A stretch of 64,000 nt of DNA from JBDTMT01 sp033764095 (GCA_033764095.1 JANRJF010000255.1:61547-125546), one strand, 5' to 3'. Counted from the first letter of the stretch, positions 16,642 through 27,217 are shown. Translations and numbers: made by a program. Notes: generated by a model from the sequence alone, not told the origin.

Positions 16642-17658
16642 TCAGTTCTTCGAGCGGTCGACCAGTCGATCCGACGCCAGCCACGGCATCATGGCGCGCA
16701 GCTTGGTCCCCACCGCCTCGATCGGATGGTGCTCCGCCTCTTTGCGCAGTTCGCGGAAGTGCGGCATGCCGACGCGGTACTCGGTGATCCACTCCTCGGC
16801 GAACTTGCCGCTCTGGATCTCGGCGAGGATTGCTTTCATCGCCTGCCGCGCCTCGGGTCCGATGATGCGCTTGCCGCGCGTCATGTCGCCGTACTCGGCG
16901 GTGTTGCTGATCGAGTAGCGCATGTCGGCGATGCCGCCCTCGTAGATCAGGTCGACGATCAACTTCACTTCATGCAGGCACTCGAAGTACGCCATCTCCG
17001 GGCTGTAGCCCGCCTCGACCAGCGTCTCGTAGCCGGCGCGGATCAGCTCGGTGAGGCCGCCACACAGCACCGACTGCTCGCCAAACAGGTCGGTTTCGGT
17101 CTCTTCCTTGAAGGTCGTCTCGAGCACCGCGGCGCGCGTCCCGCCGATCGCCTTGGCATAGGCGAGCCCGACCGCGCGCGTGTCGCCGCTCGGATCCTGG
17201 TGGATGGCGAGCAGGCACGGCACCCCGCGCCCCTTCTGGAACTCGCTGCGCACGAGGTGGCCGGGTCCCTTCGGCGCCACCATGAACACGTTCAGGCCCG
17301 GCGCCGGCACGATGCCCTTGAAGTGGATGTTGAAGCCGTGCGCGAAGCAGAGGTACTTGCCGTCGGTCATCCCGGCGGCAACTTCCTTCTGGTACAGCTC
17401 GGCGGCGAGCTCGTCGGGCACCAGCATCATCACCACGTCGGCCGCCTTGGCGGCGGCGCCTGGCTCCAGCACCGTGAACCCGGCCGTTTCCGCCTTGGCC
17501 CACGAGCCACCGCCCTTGCGCAGGCCGATGATGACCTTGATGCCGCTGTCGCGCAGATTGTTGGCGTGCGCGTGCCCCTGGCTGCCGTAGCCGATCACGG
17601 CGACGGTCTTGTTCTGCAGCGGCGCCAGATCGGCGTCGCGGTCGTAGAAGATCTTCAT
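16642..17658 (-). CDS. ilvC: Ketol-acid reductoisomerase
   Basis: A 338-residue class I enzyme for the second common step of valine and isoleucine synthesis, using Mg and NADPH. Visible are the nucleotide-binding motif GYGSQGHAHANNLRDSG, the substrate and metal region with GPGHLVRSEFQKGRG and KEETETDLFGEQSVLCGG, and ECLHEVKLIVDLIYEGG. The IlvN-IlvC junction is a 4-base overlap. The length and the single C-terminal domain are those of the short-form enzyme. Confidence 0.97.
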   Translation of the reverse strand: MKIFYDRDADLAPLQNKTVAVIGYGSQGHAHANNLRDSGIKVIIGLRKGGGSWAKAETAGFTVLEPGAAAKAADVVMMLVPDELAAELYQKEVAAGMTDGKYLCFAHGFNIHFKGIVPAPGLNVFMVAPKGPGHLVRSEFQKGRGVPCLLAIHQDPSGDTRAVGLAYAKAIGGTRAAVLETTFKEETETDLFGEQSVLCGGLTELIRAGYETLVEAGYSPEMAYFECLHEVKLIVDLIYEGGIADMRYSISNTAEYGDMTRGKRIIGPEARQAMKAILAEIQSGKFAEEWITEYRVGMPHFRELRKEAEHHPIEAVGTKLRAMMPWLASDRLVDRSKN

Positions 17659-18173
17659 GCCACTCGCTCCTTCGTGCCTCGCGCGCCGCGCATCAACTGC
17701 ATGCCGCGATGCATCGCGACTTTGCCGGTACGGGCGATCTCCTTGATGCCGAGCGGCTTGAGGAGCTCGAGCAAGGCGGTGATTTTGTCCTCGGTTCCGG
17801 TGACCTCGATGAGATACGATTGCGGGCTGACGTCGATGACCTTGCCGCGGAAGATGTCGACGATGTGCATGACTTCGGAGCGCGTCTGCTGGTCGGCGGT
17901 GACCTTGATCAGCGCCAACTCGCGCTCGACGTGGCTGGCCCGGGTGAAGTCCTGCACCTCGATGACGCTGACCAGCTTGTTGAGCTGCTTGTTGATCTGC
18001 GCCAGCACCTGATCGTCGCCACGCGTGACCAGGGTGATGCGCGATACCGCCGGGTCGAGGGTTTCGGCTACGGTGAGGCTCTCGATATTGAAGCCGCGTC
18101 CGCTGAACAGCCCGGCAATACGCGCCAGGACGCCGAATTCATTCTCGACCAGGATCGAAATGGTATGGCGCAT
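17655..18173 (-). CDS. ilvN: Acetolactate synthase small (regulatory) subunit
   Basis: A 172-residue regulatory subunit that binds valine and the catalytic IlvB subunit. An N-terminal ACT domain is clear (HTISILVENEFGVLARIAGL, then GRGFNIESLTVAET), followed by the C-terminal domain (HIVDIFRGKVIDVSPQSYLIEVTGTEDKI). The ATG at 18173 was chosen by alignment; the 23 residues upstream look untranslated and no Shine-Dalgarno is obvious. ilvB, normally directly upstream, is not in the window. The stop overlaps ilvC by 4 bases. Confidence 0.93.
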   Translation of the reverse strand: MRHTISILVENEFGVLARIAGLFSGRGFNIESLTVAETLDPAVSRITLVTRGDDQVLAQINKQLNKLVSVIEVQDFTRASHVERELALIKVTADQQTRSEVMHIVDIFRGKVIDVSPQSYLIEVTGTEDKITALLELLKPLGIKEIARTGKVAMHRGMQLMRGARGTKERVA

Positions 18174-18255
18174 CGATTGTGGGTAGCGCGTTGCGCCCGG
18201 CAACGCGAGTCGCCCCCGGGCCGCGGGGAGCGCGTTGAGCAACGGCAGGTCGCCG

Positions 18256-18480
18256 TCAGTGCGTGCGGTAGCGGCCGAGGATCTCCATGATCCGATCCTT
18301 GCCGGCCAGCTTCACCTTCTGGATCCGCTTGCGTTCGACCTCTTCCTCGGGGGTGAGAAAGTGTTTGTGTTGCAGGGCCGCCAGCTGTTTCTCGAGCTCG
18401 AGGTGCTCCTCGTAGAAGCGCCTCAGCTCGGGGTCGCGGTCGAGCAGCGTGCGGATCAGTTCTTCGTCGTGCTTCTCCAT
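18256..18480 (-). CDS. YdcH-like DUF465 protein
   Basis: A 74-residue, highly charged helical protein of the DUF465 (YdcH) family: MEKHDEELIRTLLDRDPELR, then a heptad-like helix ending in DRIMEILGRYRTH. Function is unknown in the family. A perfect -35 (TTGACA at 18538-18533) with a poor -10 lies just upstream, after the tsaB stop. It sits where ilvB would be expected in related gene orders. Confidence 0.85.
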   Translation of the reverse strand: MEKHDEELIRTLLDRDPELRRFYEEHLELEKQLAALQHKHFLTPEEEVERKRIQKVKLAGKDRIMEILGRYRTH

Positions 18481-18549
18481 GCCCAGAAACTCCGCGAGGG
18501 TGCCGGCAGACTTAGCCCAGCCCGCTCCTCCCTGTCAATTTTCCCACAC

Positions 18550-19257
18550 TTATCCAATGGATAGCGCCGCGGCGCGACGCTCCCGGTGCATCTCGGCCTC
18601 GGCCGCGCGGCAATAAGCGGGCTCCAAGGCGGCGAGCGCTGTCGGCTCGCGCGTTTGCCCCAGTTGGGCGACGACCACGCCGCTCGGCGGGCGCTGGCTG
18701 AGCCGCAGGCGCCGCACTCCGGGCGGCAGCGCGTCCCACAGCGATGCGTGCGCGTCCACCGCGTCACCGACCAGCGTGCACGGCGCCGAGAGACGCTCGA
18801 TCAGGGCAGCCGGGGCCATCGCGGTGGCTGGCATCTCGGCGTGCAACGCGTCGCCCCGCCAGCGGAAACTGGCGGCATAGATCTCGCCCTTGCGGGCGTC
18901 GAGGATCGGCCAGACAGCCCCGTCCGTGGGCCCGACCGCATGCGCATATGCTTCCAGCGTCGGCACGCCGACCAGCGGCAGGCGGGTCGCGACCGCCAAC
19001 CCTTTGGCCACGCTCAGCCCAATGCGCAGGCCAGTGAAGGAGCCAGGGCCGATCGAGATCGCGATGCGGGTCAGCTCGGCCAGCCGCATCCCTGCATCGG
19101 CCAGGACCGCGTCGATCAGCGGCAGCAGCGCGCGCGCGTGACTACCGGCAACCGACTGCACGCGTTCAACGCATTGCGCGGCGCCGACGATGCCGACGCT
19201 GGCGACACCGGTGGCGGTGTCGAGGCCGAGTACGGGCACCCCGTCAGCCCCAGCCAC
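18550..19257 (-). CDS. tsaB: tRNA threonylcarbamoyladenosine synthesis protein TsaB
   Basis: A 235-residue ASKHA-fold partner of TsaD, TsaE and TsaC in making t6A37 of tRNAs that read ANN codons. Seen: LGLDTATGVASVGIV, HARALLPLIDAVLADAG, the signature SIGPGSFTGLRIGLSVAKGLA and ILDARKGEIYAASF. The start overlaps the end of rseP by 14 bases, suggesting coupled translation. The N-terminal MAGADGV is less certain than the rest. Confidence 0.93.
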   Translation of the reverse strand: MAGADGVPVLGLDTATGVASVGIVGAAQCVERVQSVAGSHARALLPLIDAVLADAGMRLAELTRIAISIGPGSFTGLRIGLSVAKGLAVATRLPLVGVPTLEAYAHAVGPTDGAVWPILDARKGEIYAASFRWRGDALHAEMPATAMAPAALIERLSAPCTLVGDAVDAHASLWDALPPGVRRLRLSQRPPSGVVVAQLGQTREPTALAALEPAYCRAAEAEMHRERRAAALSIG

Positions 19258-20317
19258 GAACGATGCGCAGGATGTCGTTGTAGAACGCGAACGCCATCAA
19301 CCCGATCAGGATCACCAGGCCGACCTGCTGCGCGATCTCGCGATGGCGCAGATCGAGCGGTCGACGCATGACGATCTCGATCAGGAAGAACAACAGGTGG
19401 CCGCCGTCGAGGATCGGAATCGGCAGCAGGTTGAGGATGCCGAGGTTGATGCTGATCACCGCCATGAACAGCAGCAGCGATTCCAACCCGACCTGCGCCT
19501 GCTGCCCGGCTGCCTGGACGATCAGGATCGGACCGCCGATGTCCTGTGCCGAAATGCGCCCCTGGAAGATCTTCACCACGCTCATGACCAGCGTGCCGAT
19601 CCACCACGCGGTCTGCTTCGCGCCGTTGGCCACCGCTTCGATCGGCCCGACCGACACCTGCTCGAAGCCGCGCTCGATGCCGATCACGTATGCTTGGCCC
19701 ACCACCTCGCCGAAGATGTTCTTCTCCGGCTGCGCCTCCGGCGTCACCGACAGATCGACTGGGGCGCCGTTGCGCTGCACGGTCAGCACCACCGTGCGGC
19801 CCTCGCTGCCGCGGATCGCCTTCGACAGTTCGTCCCAGGTCGCGACGGGCTGACCATCGAAGGCAGTGACGGTGTCGCCCGCTGCGATGCCGGCCTTGGC
19901 CGCCGGCCGATCGGCCATCACGCCACCGACGGTGGCACTGTCGGTCGGCACGCGCTGTCCGTACACGGCCAGCACCAGCGTGAAGGCAAGGAAAGCGAAG
20001 ACCAGGTTGAACGCCGGACCGGCAATGACGATGGCGATGCGCTTCCAGACGTTCTGGTGCGAGAACGAGATGCGCGGATCGACCGGCTCGGTGGAGTCCG
20101 GATCTTCACCGACCATCTTCACGAAGCCGCCGAGCGGCACCGCGCTGACGGCGTACTCGGTACCGTTCACCGTCCGCCCGAAGATCTTCGGACCGAAACC
20201 GACCGAGAACTTCAGCACCCCGACGCCCGCCCACTTGGCGACGATGAAGTGCCCGAACTCGTGCACGACGATGAGCACGCCGAGCACGACGATGGCGGCG
20301 AGAATTCCAGTCAGCAT
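19244..20317 (-). CDS. rseP: RIP metalloprotease RseP
   Basis: A 357-residue site-2 protease of the inner membrane that cuts anti-sigma factors and signal peptide remnants. The zinc motif HEFGH is at residues 19-23 in the first membrane segment, and the second metal motif LDGGH is near residue 303. One PDZ domain (about 115-200, with KAGIAAGDTVTAFDGQPVATWDEL) lies between them; E. coli RseP has two. It follows cdsA by 23 bases. dxr, usually between cdsA and rseP, is absent. Confidence 0.95.
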   Translation of the reverse strand: MLTGILAAIVVLGVLIVVHEFGHFIVAKWAGVGVLKFSVGFGPKIFGRTVNGTEYAVSAVPLGGFVKMVGEDPDSTEPVDPRISFSHQNVWKRIAIVIAGPAFNLVFAFLAFTLVLAVYGQRVPTDSATVGGVMADRPAAKAGIAAGDTVTAFDGQPVATWDELSKAIRGSEGRTVVLTVQRNGAPVDLSVTPEAQPEKNIFGEVVGQAYVIGIERGFEQVSVGPIEAVANGAKQTAWWIGTLVMSVVKIFQGRISAQDIGGPILIVQAAGQQAQVGLESLLLFMAVISINLGILNLLPIPILDGGHLLFFLIEIVMRRPLDLRHREIAQQVGLVILIGLMAFAFYNDILRIVRGWG

Positions 20318-20340
20318 GCGGACGCGAGACCGTGATCAGG

Positions 20341-21150
20341 TCAGACGTTGAGATAATAGTACACGAGCGCGACCGGGAAAAGCAGACTATCGATACGGTC
20401 GAGCACGCCGCCGTGTCCCGGGAAGAGCGCGCCCGACTCCTTCGCGCCGAAGCTACGCTTCATGACCGACTCGGTGAGGTCGCCGACCTGCCCGATGAGC
20501 GCCATGACCGTCGCCAGGGTCAGGATTTCGGTCCAGCTTCTCGGTGACAGGACGCCGAGAAACTCGAGCACCAGCTTGGCCAAGGCCGCCGCCACCAGGC
20601 TGCCGGCGATGATGCCGATCGCGCCCTCGACGGTCTTGCCTGGGCTCACATGGGGAATGAGCTTGTGTCGACCGAGCGCATGACCGACGAAATAGCCCGA
20701 ACTGTCGCCCGCCATGGCGATGGCGATGACGAACGTCACCCAGGCGGCGCCGTCGGGCAGCACGCGCAGCCAGTAGAAGTGGGGCAGCAACAGCCCGGTG
20801 TAGAGCACGCCGATCGTGATCAGGCCGACATCCGCCAGGCCGCGGTCGAGATCGCGTCGCGCCAGCACGACGTAGCTCAGCGCGCCGGCTAACATCGCCG
20901 ACAACGCCGCCGCCAGCCGCACGCCGGGCTCCGGCGCACTGACGCCGGCGAGGATCACCACCACCCCGAGCAGGCCGCCGACCACGCGCGGTCCGACACG
21001 CGACGTGAAGGCCAGTCCGCCGTACTCCACCAGGGCGAGTGTCGAGATCAGCACCACCACCACTCGCCAGATCCACACCGGCGCGCCGAAGATCAGCACG
21101 ACGAGTAGTGGGATCGCGACGAGGGCGGTGAGAAGCCTAGCGCGCAGCAC
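20341..21150 (-). CDS. cdsA: Phosphatidate cytidylyltransferase
   Basis: A 269-residue polytopic enzyme that makes CDP-diacylglycerol from phosphatidate and CTP. The family signature is complete in the C-terminal third: SPGKTVEGAIGIIAGSL, then QVGDLTESVMKRSFGAKESG and LFPGHGGVLDRIDS. About eight hydrophobic helices are visible. The start is taken as the GTG at 21150 (VLRARLLTALVAIPLL), with GGGGAG 8 bases upstream, overlapping uppS by 14 bases. A longer upstream frame runs inside uppS and lacks family character. Confidence 0.93.
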   Translation of the reverse strand: MLRARLLTALVAIPLLVVLIFGAPVWIWRVVVVLISTLALVEYGGLAFTSRVGPRVVGGLLGVVVILAGVSAPEPGVRLAAALSAMLAGALSYVVLARRDLDRGLADVGLITIGVLYTGLLLPHFYWLRVLPDGAAWVTFVIAIAMAGDSSGYFVGHALGRHKLIPHVSPGKTVEGAIGIIAGSLVAAALAKLVLEFLGVLSPRSWTEILTLATVMALIGQVGDLTESVMKRSFGAKESGALFPGHGGVLDRIDSLLFPVALVYYYLNV

Positions 21151-21919
21151 CGGCGCGCTCCCCACCCTGGCGCTGCTCGCCGGTGAGCCCGAAGCGCCGC
21201 TCGCGCTGTTGATAGTGTTCGAGCGCGGTGAGGAATTCGGCCTCGCGGAAGTCAGGCCACAGGGTGTCCGTGACGTAGAGCTCCGCATAGGCGATCTGCC
21301 AGAGGAAGAAGTTCGAGAGTCGCATCTCGCCGCTGGTGCGGATCAGCAGGTCCGGGTCAGGCAACCCCGCCGTACCGAGAGCGCCAGCCAGCGCCGTCGC
21401 GTCGATCGCGTCGGGATCCAGTTCGCCGTCGCGCGCGGCGCGGGCCAGCCGGCGCGCCGCCTGGACGATGTCCTCGCGACCGCCGTAGCTGACACAGAGG
21501 CCGACGGTGAGGCGCTGATTGTCGCGCGTCAACTCGACGACGTGCTCGAGCTCGCGGCGCACGCTGTCGGGCAGGCGGCTGAGATCGCCGATCGCCAGCA
21601 CCCGCACCTCGTTGCTCATCAAGCGACGGATCTCGGTGCGCAGGTAGCGCCGCAACAGCGCCATCAGCGCGTTGACCTCACGCGGCGGCCGCTGCCAATT
21701 CTCGGTCGAGAAGGCGAACAGGCTGAGGTACGGCACGCCGAGCCGGCGCGCCGCTTCGACGACCGCGCGCACCGAGTCCTTGCCGCGACGGTGCCCCTCG
21801 ATGCGTGTTAACCCACGGCGTTGAGCCCACCGCCCGTTGCCATCCATGATGATGGCGACGTGCCGCGGCAGGCGCGTGAGGTCGAGTCCGGAGGTGTCGA
21901 GCGCGGGCACCTCGGTCAC
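21137..21919 (-). CDS. uppS: Isoprenyl transferase (undecaprenyl diphosphate synthase)
   Basis: A 260-residue cis-prenyltransferase that makes the C55 lipid carrier for peptidoglycan and surface glycans. The catalytic Asp is D26 in AIIMDGNGRWAQRRG. LSLFAFSTENWQRP, SYGGREDIVQAA and RTSGEMRLSNFFLWQIAYAE follow, all family signatures. The start is a GTG overlapping the frr stop (GTGA). Length is typical. Confidence 0.95.
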   Translation of the reverse strand: MTEVPALDTSGLDLTRLPRHVAIIMDGNGRWAQRRGLTRIEGHRRGKDSVRAVVEAARRLGVPYLSLFAFSTENWQRPPREVNALMALLRRYLRTEIRRLMSNEVRVLAIGDLSRLPDSVRRELEHVVELTRDNQRLTVGLCVSYGGREDIVQAARRLARAARDGELDPDAIDATALAGALGTAGLPDPDLLIRTSGEMRLSNFFLWQIAYAELYVTDTLWPDFREAEFLTALEHYQQRERRFGLTGEQRQGGERAGAAR

Positions 21920-22479
21920 ACCTCCATGATCTCTTCTTCTTTCGCCTTGAGGACCTTGTCCAGGCGCTCGGTGTAATCCTTGGTCAGATCCTGGATCTTC
22001 TCCTGCCCCTTGCGCAGGTCGTCCTCGGTGATGTCGCCGTCTTTCTCCAGCGCCTTCAACAGGTCGTTCGCGTCGCGCCGGTGATTGCGCAGCGAGACGC
22101 GGAAGTCCTCCGCCACTTTGCGGATGTGCTTGACCAGATCCCGGCGGCGTTCCTCGGTGAGCTCGGGAATCGGCACGCGGATCAGTTTGCCGTCGTTCTG
22201 CGGTACGAGGCCGAGGTCGGACTGCAGGATCGCCCGCTCAATGTCGTTGATCGCGCTGCGGTCGTAGGGCTGGATAACCAACAGGCGCGGTTCCGGCGCA
22301 CTGAGGCTGGCGAGTTGATTCAACGGCGTGCGGGCCCCGTAGTACTCGACGTGGATGCCCTCGAGCAACGCCGTCGAGGCACGGCCGGTCCGCGTGCGCG
22401 TCATGTCGCGCCGCATCGCGACGATGGTGTCCTCCATCTCGCGGCGCAGGTCGGCCAGGACGTCGTCGCTCGCGGCCAT
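21916..22479 (-). CDS. frr: Ribosome recycling factor
   Basis: A 187-residue RRF that splits post-termination ribosomes with EF-G. The long-helix domain carries RTGRASTALLEGIHVEYYG at its hinge, and the C-terminal helices read PIPELTEERRRDLVKHIRKV and RNHRRDANDLLKALEKDGDI. The ATG at 22479 shares one base with the pyrH stop (TGATG). Length is standard. Confidence 0.97.
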   Translation of the reverse strand: MAASDDVLADLRREMEDTIVAMRRDMTRTRTGRASTALLEGIHVEYYGARTPLNQLASLSAPEPRLLVIQPYDRSAINDIERAILQSDLGLVPQNDGKLIRVPIPELTEERRRDLVKHIRKVAEDFRVSLRNHRRDANDLLKALEKDGDITEDDLRKGQEKIQDLTKDYTERLDKVLKAKEEEIMEV

Positions 22480-23234
22480 CAATGCACCAGGGTTCCAATC
22501 GGCTCGCCCCGCACGGCGCGGCCGATGTTGCCTTCCACCGTCATGTTGAAGACCATGATCGGCAATGCGTTCTCCATGCACAGCGTGACAGCGGTCGCGT
22601 CCATCACCTTCAGCCCCTGACGGAGGAAGTCGGCGTAGCTCAGCTCGGTGAAACGCTTGGCGGTCGGCTTGAGCTTCGGATCGGCATCGTAGACGCCATC
22701 GACCTTGGTCGCCTTGAGGATCATCTGGGCGCCGATTTCTGCAGCGCGCAGGCTGGCCGCAGTGTCGGTGGAGAAGAACGGATTGCCGGTACCAGCCGCG
22801 AAGATGACGATGCGGCCCTTTTCCAGGTGTCGCATGGCGCGGCGGCGGATGTACTGCTCGGCGATCTGGCGGATCTCGATGGCCGACATCACCCGCGTGG
22901 CCATCCCCTGGCGCTCGAGCGCATCCTGCAGGGCCAGCGCATTGATCACCGTGGCCAACATGCCCATGTAGTCGCCGGTGGCGCGGTCCGTCCCTTCGGT
23001 GGCGGCGCGGACGCCGCGAAAGATGTTCCCACCGCCGATGACCAACGCCAGTTCGAGCCCGCTGCGGCTGACGTCACGGATCTGCGCCGCCAGCGACTGC
23101 AGCACGCGATTGTCGATCCCGTACGCGGCCTCGCCCATCAGCGCCTCGCCGCTCAGCTTGAGCAGCACGCGCCGGTAGCGCAACTCGCCGGACGCCGCGC
23201 GGACCGTCTGGTCGACCTCGTCCCCGGCGTCCAT
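22479..23234 (-). CDS. pyrH: UMP kinase
   Basis: A 251-residue amino-acid-kinase-fold enzyme that phosphorylates UMP to UDP. RRVLLKLSGEALMG, ALVIGGGNIFRG, TGDYMGMLATVINALAL, AAGTGNPFFSTDTAASLRA and TKVDGVYDADP are all present. An N-terminal extension of about 17 residues precedes the usual start. It follows tsf by 8 bases in the conserved rpsB-tsf-pyrH-frr order. Confidence 0.96.
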   Translation of the reverse strand: MDAGDEVDQTVRAASGELRYRRVLLKLSGEALMGEAAYGIDNRVLQSLAAQIRDVSRSGLELALVIGGGNIFRGVRAATEGTDRATGDYMGMLATVINALALQDALERQGMATRVMSAIEIRQIAEQYIRRRAMRHLEKGRIVIFAAGTGNPFFSTDTAASLRAAEIGAQMILKATKVDGVYDADPKLKPTAKRFTELSYADFLRQGLKVMDATAVTLCMENALPIMVFNMTVEGNIGRAVRGEPIGTLVH

Positions 23235-23242
23235 CTGTCGGC

Positions 23243-24642
<1,400 letters not shown>

Positions 24643-24694
24643 TCCGAGCTCCTCGTTTTCGAATGCGTGACCCTTACCGCTAGCAGACTTGTTC

Positions 24695-24726
24695 CCCTCC
24701 GGGCAACCACCGTTCCAGCCCGAGGG
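24695..24726 (-). terminator. Possible terminator hairpin after rho
   Basis: Directly after the rho stop, minus-strand CCCTCGGGC (24726-24718) pairs with GCCCGGAGGG (24704-24695) with one bulged base. No clear T-run follows, so it may be weak or act as an RNA stabiliser between rho and rpsB. Confidence 0.35.
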
Positions 24727-26145
24727 CTATTGGTTCATCGCCTCCAGGAACTCGGCATTGGTCTTGGTCCCCTCGACCTTGTCGACGAGAAATTCCATCG
24801 CTTCTACGGGGTTGAGCTGGGCCAGCAGTTTGCGCAGGACCCAGATCCGCTTGGTCACGTCGCGCCCGAGCAGCAGTTCCTCCTTGCGCGTTCCGGACCG
24901 ATTGATGTCGATCGCCGGGAAGGTCCGCTTGTCGACCAACCGGCGGTCCAAGTGGACCTCCATGTTGCCGGTGGCCTTGAACTCCTCGAAGATCACTTCG
25001 TCCATGCGGCTGCCGGTATCGATCAACGCCGTGCCGAGGATGGTGAGACTGCCGCCGTCCTCGATGTTGCGCGCCGCGCCGAGGAACTTCTTCGGCTTGT
25101 GCAGCGCGTTCGAGTCGACACCGCCCGAGAGGATCTTGCCGCTCGGCGGAACGACCGTGTTGTAGGCGCGCGCCAGGCGGGTGATGCTGTCCAGCAGGAT
25201 CACCACGTCGCGCCCGTGCTCCACCAGTCGCTTGGCCTTCTCGATCACCATCTCCGCGACCTGGACATGGCGCGTCGCCGGCTCGTCGAAGGTCGAGCTG
25301 ATGACCTCGCCATCGACCGACCGCTGCATGTCGGTGACCTCTTCCGGTCGCTCGTCGATGAGCAGGACGATCAGCACCACTTCCTTGTGGTTGCGGGTGA
25401 TGCCGTGCGCGATGTTCTGCAGCATCACCGTCTTGCCAGTGCGTGGCGGCGCGACGATGAGGCCGCGGGTGCCCTTGCCGATCGGCGTGAAGAGGTCGAT
25501 CAGCCGCGTCGTGTGCTCTTCCGGATCGTGCTCGAGGCGCAGCTGCTCGTTCGGATACAGCGGCGTGAGATTGTCGAAGAGGATGATGTCGCGGGCGCGC
25601 TCCGGCTCCTCGAAATTGATCGCCTCGACCTTGAGCAGCGCGAAATAGCGCTCGCCTTCCTTCGGCGGGCGAATCTGTCCCGACACGACATCGCCGGTGC
25701 GCAGGTTGAATCGGCGGATCTGGCTGGGTGATACGTAGATGTCGTCTGGTCCCGGCAGATAGTTGTAGTCCGGCGCGCGCAGGAACCCGAAACCGTCGGG
25801 CAGGATCTCCAGCACGCCCTCGCCGTAGACCAGGCCGCTCTGCTCGGTCTGCGCTCCCAGGATGGCGAAGATCAGTTCCTGCTTCCGCATTGCGGAAGCG
25901 CCCTCGATGTTGAACTGCTTGGCGATCTGGGCGAGCTCGCTGATCTTCTTCGCCTTCAGGGACTTGAGGTTGAGCCCCTCGCCGCCCGATTCGTCGAGCT
26001 CGGTCTCGGCCTCGTCGGCGCCGTTGTTGCCGGCCGGGGCACCGTCGCCCGGGGTCTCGCTGTCCAACCGCCGCCGCCGTTCGGTGCGGCCGGAGAGCGC
26101 CCCGCCGGCCGGTGAACGGGAACCTCCGACGCTTTCGTCGGCCAT
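24727..26145 (-). CDS. rho: Transcription termination factor Rho
   Basis: A 472-residue hexameric RNA helicase. The Rho N domain (about 61-100) and the cold-shock-like RNA-binding domain (about 105-180, GVLEILPDGFGFLR) precede the ATPase core with Walker A APPRTGKT at 232-239 and VVLIVLLIDERPEEVTDM. The first 60 residues are an extra, charged, Gly/Glu-rich segment longer than in E. coli. The ATG at 26145 follows GGAGAGG. A promoter at 26254-26282 gives a leader of about 100 bases, room for autoregulation. Confidence 0.96.
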   Translation of the reverse strand: MADESVGGSRSPAGGALSGRTERRRRLDSETPGDGAPAGNNGADEAETELDESGGEGLNLKSLKAKKISELAQIAKQFNIEGASAMRKQELIFAILGAQTEQSGLVYGEGVLEILPDGFGFLRAPDYNYLPGPDDIYVSPSQIRRFNLRTGDVVSGQIRPPKEGERYFALLKVEAINFEEPERARDIILFDNLTPLYPNEQLRLEHDPEEHTTRLIDLFTPIGKGTRGLIVAPPRTGKTVMLQNIAHGITRNHKEVVLIVLLIDERPEEVTDMQRSVDGEVISSTFDEPATRHVQVAEMVIEKAKRLVEHGRDVVILLDSITRLARAYNTVVPPSGKILSGGVDSNALHKPKKFLGAARNIEDGGSLTILGTALIDTGSRMDEVIFEEFKATGNMEVHLDRRLVDKRTFPAIDINRSGTRKEELLLGRDVTKRIWVLRKLLAQLNPVEAMEFLVDKVEGTKTNAEFLEAMNQ

Positions 26146-26253
26146 GCGATGAATCCTCTCCGTGTGAAGCGATTGTGTTTGGGAAGGGGAGGCCGGCAGC
26201 CGAAGGATTCCGGTGCCTTGCCAATCTCGTGCCGCGCCCTGGAGACGCGGCGG

Positions 26254-26282
26254 ACAGTAGGGAAGGCCCCTTGTGATGTCAA
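26254..26282 (-). promoter_or_regulatory. rho promoter
   Basis: Minus-strand TTGACA (26282-26277), 17 bases, then TACTGT (26259-26254). The TGA of the -35 is the rluD stop codon, the same arrangement as at leuA. The rho start is about 100 bases further on. Confidence 0.6.
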
Positions 26283-27217
26283 GCTTTTCGGGCCCGCAGG
26301 GCGGCCAACGCGGCATTGAGATCGCCGGGCAGCGGCGCCGCCAGACTGACCGGCGCACCGCTGCTCGGATGGGCGAAGTCGATGCGCTCGGCATGCAGCG
26401 CCTGGCGGGCGATTCCGCCGGGCGGACCGGGGCGCGGACGCGCGTAGAGCGGGTCGGCGACGATCGGGCAGCCGAGCGCGGCGAGATGGACACGAATCTG
26501 GTGTGTCCGTCCGGTCTCGGGAAACGCCCGGACTAACGAGATGCCGGTGAACCGCTCGACGATCTCGTAGCGGGTACGCGCCGCGCGGCCACCGGCCCCT
26601 CGTACCGCCATGCGCTTTCGCTGCACCGGATGCCGGCCAATTGGCTTGTCGATCACACCGCGCGGTAGGCGCGGCGCGCCCCAGACCAGCGCGACGTACT
26701 GCTTGCGAACCGTGCGACCGCGGAACTGGCGCCCAAGGTCAGCCAGCGCCTCGGCCGTGCGCGCGATCAACAGGACGCCGGAGGTGTCCTTGTCGAGCCG
26801 ATGGACGATGCCGAGTCGGGCGGGATCGAGCCCGCTGGCTGCAGTCGGCCAACGGTGTAACAACGCGCTGACCAACGTGCCCTGCCAGTGCCCGGGTGCC
26901 GGGTGGACGACGAGCCCAGGTGGCTTGTTGATCGCCAGCAGAACCTCGTCCTCGAACAAGACATCGAGCGGAATCGCCTCCGGCTCTACCCCGACCGGCA
27001 CGGCGGCACGCAATCGGGCGGCGATGCGGTCCCCCGCACGGACCATGGTGCCGGCTTTGACGACGCGCCCGTTCACCTCAACCGCCCCGTCGCCAATCAG
27101 GCGGTGCACCTGCGAACGCGTCCCCAACTCGCCCCGCGCGGTCAGGAAACGATCGAGCCGCACCCCGGCGGCGTCGGGTGCGACGACCCAGTGCCGGCGC
27201 GGCGGCTCATCCGCCAT
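26279..27217 (-). CDS. rluD: RluA/RluD-family 23S rRNA pseudouridine synthase
   Basis: A 312-residue enzyme with an N-terminal S4 RNA-binding domain (about 18-75) and a RluA-type catalytic domain. The catalytic Asp is D142 in HRLDKDTSGVLL. INKPPGLVVHPAPGHWQGTLV and ETGRTHQIRVHLAALGCPIVADPLY are also typical. The ATG at 27217 overlaps the ribF end by 11 bases. RluD (positions 1911, 1915 and 1917) is the most likely member, but RluA/RluC specificity cannot be excluded. Confidence 0.88.
   Translation of the reverse strand: MADEPPRRHWVVAPDAAGVRLDRFLTARGELGTRSQVHRLIGDGAVEVNGRVVKAGTMVRAGDRIAARLRAAVPVGVEPEAIPLDVLFEDEVLLAINKPPGLVVHPAPGHWQGTLVSALLHRWPTAASGLDPARLGIVHRLDKDTSGVLLIARTAEALADLGRQFRGRTVRKQYVALVWGAPRLPRGVIDKPIGRHPVQRKRMAVRGAGGRAARTRYEIVERFTGISLVRAFPETGRTHQIRVHLAALGCPIVADPLYARPRPGPPGGIARQALHAERIDFAHPSSGAPVSLAAPLPGDLNAALAALRARKA

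Noticed and set aside
24680..26224. Second minus-strand frame overlapping rho
   Set aside because: Frame-shifted shadow of rho, very rich in Arg and His; the other frame has Walker motifs and family length.
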